Shown in pieces: positions 5,994-10,044 of a stretch of 10,044 nt of DNA (the first letter of the stretch is position 1; each line of letters begins with the position of its first letter). Below the pieces are notes generated by a model, which ran no database searches, had not been told where the DNA came from, and saw only the letters and a program-made list of their open reading frames with translations. Origin of the DNA: UBA9676 sp036522155 (GTDB lineage Bacteria; Actinomycetota; Actinomycetes; Streptosporangiales; Streptosporangiaceae); assembly GCA_036522155.1 (NCBI GenBank), contig DATDGI010000056.1, forward strand, positions 1-10,044, written 5' to 3'. Position numbers and translations under genes: made by a program.

Positions 5994-6830
5994 TCACGTG
6001 GTGGTCGAGCAGGAAGCCGCTCCCACGTTGACATTAACGGTGTCGCCTGGGTCGGCATACAGGTAGATGTCGGCGTAGCCAGAACCGTCAGTGTGGTAGC
6101 TCTGTGACGCCCCATTGCTCGCGGTCGCGGTGGCGGTCTGATCGGGCTGGTTTGAGTGAACGTAGATGTCGTAGTCACCGTATTCGGCGTTGTAGGCGGC
6201 CGTGACGGTACACCACGACGGCGGCGGTGATGGTGCGGGCGTTGGCGAGGGTGAACGCCCCGGCCGAGGGACGAGCCCAAGTCGCACTTCGGCAGTCAGC
6301 CAATCCGAGGCGATCGCCAGCTGGGCCGCGGCCAGGCTGACTTGTCCATCGCAGACGGCGTGGTTGAGCGCGTTCTCGACTCTGTCCTTCGTGTTGGGGA
6401 TAGGGCCGACTTCCGGCCATAGGTTGGTGATGTCGTTGCTGCCACCCAGCTCGAGCGGGACCAGATGATCGAGCTCGCTCTCCGCGCTCGCCGGGATGCG
6501 GTAGTGGGGGTAGGCGACGTGGTATTTCGCCCATTCCGTCTGTGGCTCGGGCGGCCGTACCCTCCCGGTCCACCCGGCCCGGCAGATGGTCGAGTGGATG
6601 TCAGCCTGGGTAACGACCGGGTCGATGCTGCCGGGCGTGCAGGAACCGTCAGGGAGCTTGCCACGGTCCCGGGTGTGACACGACGACAGGTGAATGGAAT
6701 AGGTGACATGCCGCGGATCGTGGATGCGCTTCAGCGTCGCATACGAGCCGGACAGCGATGCCTGGCTCACAAAGAAGACGGCAGTTATAGCCAATGCCAC
6801 GACCGACTGAAATGCGTAAGATCTATTCAT
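5994..6830 (-). CDS. Secreted HNH-type nuclease-like protein with extra C-terminal domain
   Basis: A 278-residue protein. Residues 1-31 look like a signal peptide or single anchor (MNRSYAF, then hydrophobic SVVALAITAVFFVSQA). Residues 67-180 match a family of extracytoplasmic HNH-like proteins: GSIDPVVTQADIHSTICRAG, WTGRVRPP, then ELDHLVPLELGGSNDITNLW at 119-138 (D121, H122 and N136 as HNH residues), NTKDRVENALNHAVC and SLAAAQLAIASDWLTA. Cleavage of DNA is inferred from the motif, not shown. A Pro/Ser linker (188-205) leads to an added C-terminal domain (206-278) rich in Tyr, Asp, Thr and Ala, with a cysteine near each end (207, 274) that may pair. The start at 6830 is chosen for the signal peptide; GGGGG lies just upstream, and an in-frame ATG at 6899 would bury the peptide. 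Codons here look less GC-rich than in neighbours. Confidence 0.78.
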   Translation of the reverse strand: MNRSYAFQSVVALAITAVFFVSQASLSGSYATLKRIHDPRHVTYSIHLSSCHTRDRGKLPDGSCTPGSIDPVVTQADIHSTICRAGWTGRVRPPEPQTEWAKYHVAYPHYRIPASAESELDHLVPLELGGSNDITNLWPEVGPIPNTKDRVENALNHAVCDGQVSLAAAQLAIASDWLTAEVRLGLVPRPGRSPSPTPAPSPPPSWCTVTAAYNAEYGDYDIYVHSNQPDQTATATASNGASQSYHTDGSGYADIYLYADPGDTVNVNVGAASCSTTT

Positions 6831-7221
6831 TGCCCCCGCTTTTGCTACCGCCGGCGCCACCCAGCCTCGGGCACTGTACCAAGAACACAGGCAGCTCAAC
6901 GGATCGTCTTGTGGTCAGTCGGTGGCGTGCAGCGCTTCCTGGACGGCTGACAGCAGCGCTCCGCCTGCTAGGCCGACGAGAGCACGGCGAGGAAGGTCAG
7001 ATTGGTATTTCTTGCGTCATTGGCATGATTGGTCCCGGTCGCGACCGCGGGCGGCCATCCGGGTGCGTCCCGGCGTCCGGATCACCGGGGCTGGGAGCTG
7101 ATAATGCCGGGTTCCCGCCGCCTGAATTGCCCGCCATGCCGCTCCTTCCTCGGGCCGCGAAGCCGGACGAATGTGCATCTGGCCTCCCACCGGGGCTAGA
7201 TCCAGGAAAGGAACGCTCCGG
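6831..7221. other. Long intergenic stretch with small ORF and possible gene remnants
   Basis: About 390 bp between the nuclease start and the end of the ECF42 gene. It holds no recognisable gene. Visible items are a 46-codon minus-strand ORF with a strong ribosome site (start 7137), overlapping hydrophobic reading frames downstream of it, the perfect palindrome CGGTCGCGACCG (7036-7047) and an inverted pair ATCCGG/CCGGAT (7057-7062 and 7077-7082, 14-base spacer). Promoter elements for the nuclease gene should lie near 6840-6900, but no clear boxes were found. Confidence 0.5.
6997..7137 (-). CDS. Small ORF (46 aa) with strong ribosome binding site, possibly a broken membrane-protein gene
   Basis: The ATG at 7137 follows GAGGAAGGAG with only four bases between, the strongest Shine-Dalgarno sequence in the window. 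The product starts MAGNSGGGNPALSAPSPGDP, is rich in Pro, Gly and Asp, and ends MPMTQEIPI. Beyond and overlapping its end, the other two minus frames encode NTNLTFLAVLSSA (ends TAG) and PRRALVGLAGGALLSAVQEA (ends at TGA 6917-6915). Placed end to end these look like one transmembrane helix after a polar leader. It is either a tiny real protein or a small membrane-protein gene broken by frameshifts. No family is recognised. Confidence 0.35.
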   Translation of the reverse strand: MAGNSGGGNPALSAPSPGDPDAGTHPDGRPRSRPGPIMPMTQEIPI

Positions 7222-8472
7222 TCACGTTGACTGGCTGTCCGCCAGCCGGGCGGCGCGGGTATTCAGGTAGCGCTGCTGCGGGATGCTGCCCGCCCGCCGG
7301 GCCGCGGCTAGGTAGGACTCGCGGGCCGCGGCCTGGTCACCAGCCATCTCCAGCAGGTGGGCGCGGACTGTGGGCAGCCGGTGGCCACCGGCGAGCCGCT
7401 CGTCGCCGGCCAGCTCACCGAGCAGGGCCAGCCCGGCCGCTGGGCCGTGCACCATGGCGACGGCGACGGCGTGGTTGAGCGCCACCACCGGGTTGTCCGA
7501 AATCTGCATCAGCAGCTCATAGAGCGCCAGGATCTGGGGCCAGTCGGTGGCATCGGCGGACAGCGCCTCGCCGTGCAGGGCGGCGATCGCCGCCTGGAGC
7601 TGGTACGGCCCGGTCGGCCCGTGCGGCAGCGCGCCGGTGATGAGCGCCACTCCCTCCGCGATACAGGCGGCATTCCAGCGGCCGCGGTCCTGCTCGGCCA
7701 TCGGGATCAGCTCCCCGTGCGGCCCGGTCCGGGCGGGCCGCCGGGCGTCGGTGAGCAGCATCAGCGCCAGCAGCCCGGTCACCTCGCTGTCGTCCGGCAG
7801 CAGGCCGTGAGCGATGCGGGCCAGCCGGATCGCCTCGGCCGTGAGTTCGCCGCGCTGCAGGCTCGGCCCGGACGTGGCCGCGTACCCCTCGGTGAAGATC
7901 AGGTAGAGGACGTGCAGTACCGCGCTCAGCCGTTCGGCACGATCTGGTGGTTTGGGCAGAGTGAAGGGGATGCCGCTGGCGGCGATGGCCTGCTTGGCCC
8001 GGCTGATGCGGCGGGTCATGGCCGGCTCGGGCACCAAGAAAGCGCGGGCGATCTCCGCGGTCGTCAGGCCGCCCACCGCGCGCAGGGTCAGCGCTATCTG
8101 CGACGCCGCCGACAGCGCCGGATGGCAGCACATGAACAGCAGGATCAGCGTGTCGTCGGCGCCGGTGGGCGGGTCATCGGCGGCTGGGGCCAGCCACTGG
8201 TCCGGCAGCGCCCAGCTGGCCACGGTGCTCTCGCGCTGCCGCCGGGCCTGCTCGCTGCGCAGCAGGTCGGTCAGCCGCCGGGAGGCGACCGTGATCAGCC
8301 AGCCGCGCGGGCTGGCCGGGATGCCCTGTTCCGGCCACTGGGTGGCGGCCGCCAGCAGCGCCTCCTGGACCGCGTCCTCGGCGGTGCCGAAATGGCCGTA
8401 CCGCCGGACCACCGCGCCGAGGACCTGCGGCGCGAGCTGGCGCAGCAGGTCCTCGGTTCCGGTGCCCGGCAC
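7222..8472 (-). CDS. ECF42-type RNA polymerase sigma factor with DUF6596/TPR-like C-terminal domain
   Basis: A 416-residue sigma factor. Region 2 lies at about 8-75 (APQVLGAVVRRYGHFGTAED, AVQEALLAAATQWP, PRGWLITVASRRLTDLLRSE). Region 4 lies at about 108-165 (LFMCCHPALSAASQIALTLR, AVGGLTTAEIARAFLVPEPA, MTRRISRAKQAI). Then comes the long C-terminal part typical of ECF42: DUF6596 (RLSAVLHVLYLIFTEGYAAT, AEAIRLARI, LLALMLLTDARRPART) and helical TPR-like repeats (NPVVALNHAVAVAMVHGPAA, LAGGHRLPTVRAHLLEMAGD). In this group the fused domain takes the place of an anti-sigma factor. It starts with GTG at 8472, six bases after the stop of the DGPF gene, so it is probably translated by coupling; no close ribosome site is seen. 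The upstream DGPF gene is the usual partner and target. Confidence 0.92.
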   Translation of the reverse strand: MPGTGTEDLLRQLAPQVLGAVVRRYGHFGTAEDAVQEALLAAATQWPEQGIPASPRGWLITVASRRLTDLLRSEQARRQRESTVASWALPDQWLAPAADDPPTGADDTLILLFMCCHPALSAASQIALTLRAVGGLTTAEIARAFLVPEPAMTRRISRAKQAIAASGIPFTLPKPPDRAERLSAVLHVLYLIFTEGYAATSGPSLQRGELTAEAIRLARIAHGLLPDDSEVTGLLALMLLTDARRPARTGPHGELIPMAEQDRGRWNAACIAEGVALITGALPHGPTGPYQLQAAIAALHGEALSADATDWPQILALYELLMQISDNPVVALNHAVAVAMVHGPAAGLALLGELAGDERLAGGHRLPTVRAHLLEMAGDQAAARESYLAAARRAGSIPQQRYLNTRAARLADSQST

Positions 8473-8478
8473 GGTGGG

Positions 8479-8898
8479 TCAGAGCTCCAGCTCGTCCCGG
8501 GACTCGGCGATCGGCCGCACGTCTACCTTGGCCACCCCGCGGACGTATTCCGGGCCGGGGCAGTCAGCCAGCCGGCTGGCGATCTCGGTGGCGCGGTCGA
8601 AGCTGTCGCACTCGATGATCCAGTAGCCGGCCAGGACTTCCTCGGTTTCCGGGTAGGGGCCGTCGGTCACCACCGGCACGCCGCTCTCCAGCCGGAGCCG
8701 GCGGGCGTGCACCGGCGCGGTCAGGCCGCGCGCGTCGACCAGCTCCCCTGACTCGGCCAGGTCCTGGCTGAACGACCCCATGAACGCACCCATGGCCGCG
8801 GCTTCCTGCGGGGACCACGCGGGCTTCCCGGGCGCGGGTGAGCCGGTCAGCGCGTCGTAGTCCTGCTGCGAGCCGAACATCAAGAGCATGTACTTCAT
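8479..8898 (-). CDS. DGPF/YCII-family protein, ECF42 partner
   Basis: A 139-residue protein with a ferredoxin-like alpha+beta fold by family. It begins MKYMLLMFGSQQDYDALTG and holds the signature VVTDGPYPETEEVLAGYWII at 77-96, where DGPY (79-82) stands for the usual DGPF. It ends EYVRGVAKVDVRPIAE. These proteins are related to YciI; their biochemical function is not established. They are found beside ECF42 sigma factors and are their main known targets. The start is ATG 8898 because GAGGAGAG lies three bases upstream; the longer frame to 8985 runs through the palindrome and promoter region. The gene precedes the sigma gene by six bases in one operon and is divergent from exonuclease III. Confidence 0.9.
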   Translation of the reverse strand: MKYMLLMFGSQQDYDALTGSPAPGKPAWSPQEAAAMGAFMGSFSQDLAESGELVDARGLTAPVHARRLRLESGVPVVTDGPYPETEEVLAGYWIIECDSFDRATEIASRLADCPGPEYVRGVAKVDVRPIAESRDELEL

Positions 8899-8916
8899 GG
8901 TCTCTCCTCGTCGGTG

Positions 8917-8933
8917 GGCACCAGTCTGGTGCC
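8917..8933. repeat. Perfect 17-bp palindrome in the DGPF leader, possible operator
   Basis: GGCACCAG-T-CTGGTGCC has 8-bp arms around a single central base. It lies 19 bp before the DGPF start codon and downstream of the candidate promoter, so in the 5' leader. It could bind a dimeric repressor. As RNA the central bases would have to open into a loop. Confidence 0.5.
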
Positions 8934-8943
8934 TTTCGCCAGA

Positions 8944-8973
8944 GACGTCGGTGCGGCCGCCCCGGACCGGACA
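8944..8973 (-). promoter_or_regulatory. Candidate ECF42-type promoter for the DGPF-sigma operon
   Basis: On the minus strand TGTCCG (8973-8968) and CGACGTC (8950-8944) are 17 bases apart, about 46 bases before the ATG at 8898. The ECF42 consensus that I recall is TGTCGA near -35 with CGA/TC near -10. The -35 word departs from it in its last two bases, so this is a moderate match supported mainly by position. Confidence 0.35.
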
Positions 8974-9003
8974 TCCACCCGCCACCGATCCGCCAAACGC
9001 GGT

Positions 9004-9009
9004 TACTGT
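9004..9009 (+). promoter_or_regulatory. Candidate -10 box for leaderless exonuclease III transcript
   Basis: TACTGT fits TANNNT and ends six bases before the GTG at 9016, the same layout as for the mug gene. No purine-rich ribosome site precedes the GTG. No clear -35 box is visible. Confidence 0.45.
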
Positions 9010-9015
9010 GGCCCG

Positions 9016-9879
9016 GTGCGGGTCGCTACGTGGAACGTGAATTCAGTCAAGCAACGGGTCCCGCGGCTGCTGCCGTGGCTCGACCAGCGGCAGCCCGATG
9101 TGGTCTGCCTACAGGAGACCAAGCTCGCCGACGGTGCGTTCAGCAAACTTCTCGGCGCCGAGCTGAGCAGCCGCGGCTATGAGGTGGCGCTGCACGGCCA
9201 GGCGCAGTGGAACGGGGTGGCGATCCTGTCCCGGGCCGGGCTGGCCGACGTCGCCGCCGGCATCCCCGGCGGGCCCGGGTTCCCCGAGCCGGAGGCACGC
9301 GCCACCGCCGCGACCTGCGGCGGGGTCCGGGTTCATTCGGTGTATGTGCCGAACGGGCGGGCGCCAGGCTCTGACCACTATCGGTACAAGCTCGCCTGGC
9401 TGGCGGCGCTGACCGAGATGGTCGGCGCCGGGCCGGAGTCGGCGGTGGTGTGCGGGGACATGAACATCGCGCCCACCGACGCCGACGTGTTCGACCCGGC
9501 GGCGTACGTCGGCCAGACCCACGTCACCGAGCCGGAACGGGCCGCGCTGGCCAGCTTGCAGGCGCTGGGCCTGCACGACGTGGTGCGGGACCGCTGGCCG
9601 TCCGAGCGCGTGTTCACCTACTGGGACTACCGGGCCGGGATGTTCCACCAGGACTTCGGGATGCGGATCGACCTGGTGCTGGCCACGGCGCCGGTGGCCA
9701 GCCGGGTGAACGCGGCGTGGGTGGACCGGCAGGCCCGGAAGGGCACCGGGCCGAGCGACCACGCCCCGGTGATCGTCGACCTGGACGAGGCGCCGGACGG
9801 CGACATCGGCCCGGTCGTGCCGCCGCCCTCGGCGCGCCCGGCCAAGAGGGGCTCGGTCAAGCTGCCGCAGTCACCGTGA
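9016..9879 (+). CDS. xthA: Exodeoxyribonuclease III (AP endonuclease family 1)
   Basis: A 287-residue, metal-dependent AP endonuclease and 3'-5' exonuclease of base excision repair. The family motifs appear in order: VATWNVNSVKQR at 3-14, CLQETKL at 31-37 with metal-binding E34 (same number as in E. coli), WNGVAILSR at 65-73, VYVPNGR at 109-115, CGDMNIAPTDADVFDP at 146-161 with catalytic D148 and N150, FTYWDYRAGMFHQDFGMRID at 200-219, and GPSDHAPVIVDL at 245-256 with D248 and H249. A Pro-rich, basic tail follows (PPPSARPAKRGSVKLPQSP). The start is GTG 9016, just before the first beta strand; the open frame back to 8914 crosses the divergent promoter region. It can process the abasic sites that Mug leaves, though the genes are not adjacent. 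Confidence 0.95.
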   Translation: MRVATWNVNSVKQRVPRLLPWLDQRQPDVVCLQETKLADGAFSKLLGAELSSRGYEVALHGQAQWNGVAILSRAGLADVAAGIPGGPGFPEPEARATAATCGGVRVHSVYVPNGRAPGSDHYRYKLAWLAALTEMVGAGPESAVVCGDMNIAPTDADVFDPAAYVGQTHVTEPERAALASLQALGLHDVVRDRWPSERVFTYWDYRAGMFHQDFGMRIDLVLATAPVASRVNAAWVDRQARKGTGPSDHAPVIVDLDEAPDGDIGPVVPPPSARPAKRGSVKLPQSP

Positions 9880-9887
9880 CGCTCGCC

Positions 9888-10044
9888 TCAGGATGAGCCC
9901 CCGGCCGCCTCCTGCCCGCGGGAGCCGTACGGCGGGGCGAAGATGACGAACAGAGCGAGATCCTCACGGATGTCGGTGAACTGGTGCTTCTCGTGGGTGG
10001 GGACGAAGATCACCGAGCCCGGCCGTACCTGCGCGGAACCGGAC
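9888..10044 (-). CDS. Cupin-domain protein, C-terminal part
   Basis: The last 51-52 residues of a protein that enters from the right edge. The visible sequence includes QVRPGSVIFVPTHEKHQFTD and IREDLALFVIFAPPYGSRG, ending in a Gly/Ser tail and a TGA at 9890-9888. PGSVIFVPTHEKHQF is the second conserved cupin motif, with the metal-ligand histidine environment; such small cupins often bind a metal in a beta barrel. The substrate cannot be told. It converges with exonuclease III with eight bases between the two stops, and no hairpin terminator is evident there. Confidence 0.75.
   Translation of the reverse strand, partial: SGSAQVRPGSVIFVPTHEKHQFTDIREDLALFVIFAPPYGSRGQEAAGGSS

Noticed and set aside
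5977..6001. Possible terminator hairpin between the PRC-barrel gene and the nuclease gene (CCACG-GTCA-CGTGG)
   Set aside because: Only 5-bp arms with no following T-run, and it overlaps the nuclease stop codon. Too weak to call.
7357..8751. A 464-codon plus-strand open frame opposite the ECF42 gene
   Set aside because: Antisense to two well-supported genes; composition is typical of GC-rich shadow frames.

Overview
The window is a GC-rich stretch of chromosome, typical of an actinomycete. Third codon positions are mostly G or C, GTG starts are common, and the families present are ones enriched in Actinomycetota: ECF sigma factors with fused C-terminal domains, a winged-helix regulator paired with a membrane protein, and a GC-rich Mug glycosylase. 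The genus cannot be named from the sequence. I see no rRNA, tRNA, CRISPR array, insertion sequence or phage module. It looks like a mosaic of short transcription units rather than one pathway.

Left part (1-1746). A minus-strand unit encodes a six-helix membrane protein. It overlaps by 4 bp (ATGA) the start of a MarR-like winged-helix regulator that runs off the left edge. Just upstream of the membrane gene are two dyads sharing the core CTTTGCA, a probable operator. A MOSC-domain protein gene points the other way.

Middle-left (1767-3977). An NmrA-like NAD(P)-binding protein and an ECF41-type sigma factor with a SnoaL-like tail are divergent. ECF41 factors classically control a neighbouring carboxymuconolactone decarboxylase, oxidoreductase or epimerase gene. 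The intergenic region carries a good match to the ECF41 promoter pattern (TGTCAC...CGTC) facing the NmrA gene. The sigma factor seems to lack the usual linker and tail signature motifs. Directly behind it lies a broken isoprenylcysteine methyltransferase-like gene that lacks its N-terminus and has a one-base frameshift.

Centre (3983-5978). A four-helix membrane protein gene (minus) is divergent from a Mug/TDG-type mismatch DNA glycosylase, followed by a protein with two PRC-barrel units around a glycine-rich linker.

Centre-right (5994-7221). A secreted HNH-type nuclease-like protein with an extra C-terminal beta-rich domain appears less GC-rich than its neighbours. Behind it is a roughly 390-bp stretch with only a doubtful small ORF and possible gene remnants.

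Right part (7222-10044). A minus-strand pair encodes a DGPF/YCII-family protein and an ECF42 sigma factor (DUF6596/TPR tail), the standard ECF42 arrangement, with a candidate ECF42-like promoter and a perfect 17-bp palindrome upstream. Divergent from it is exonuclease III. A cupin protein cut by the right edge converges on it. Both DNA repair genes (Mug and exonuclease III) begin with GTG six bases after a TANNNT box, which suggests leaderless transcripts.

The most notable points are the two self-contained ECF/target pairs in one window, the atypical ECF41 factor, the frameshifted methyltransferase, the shared leaderless layout of the two repair genes, and the odd small ORF region between the nuclease and ECF42.
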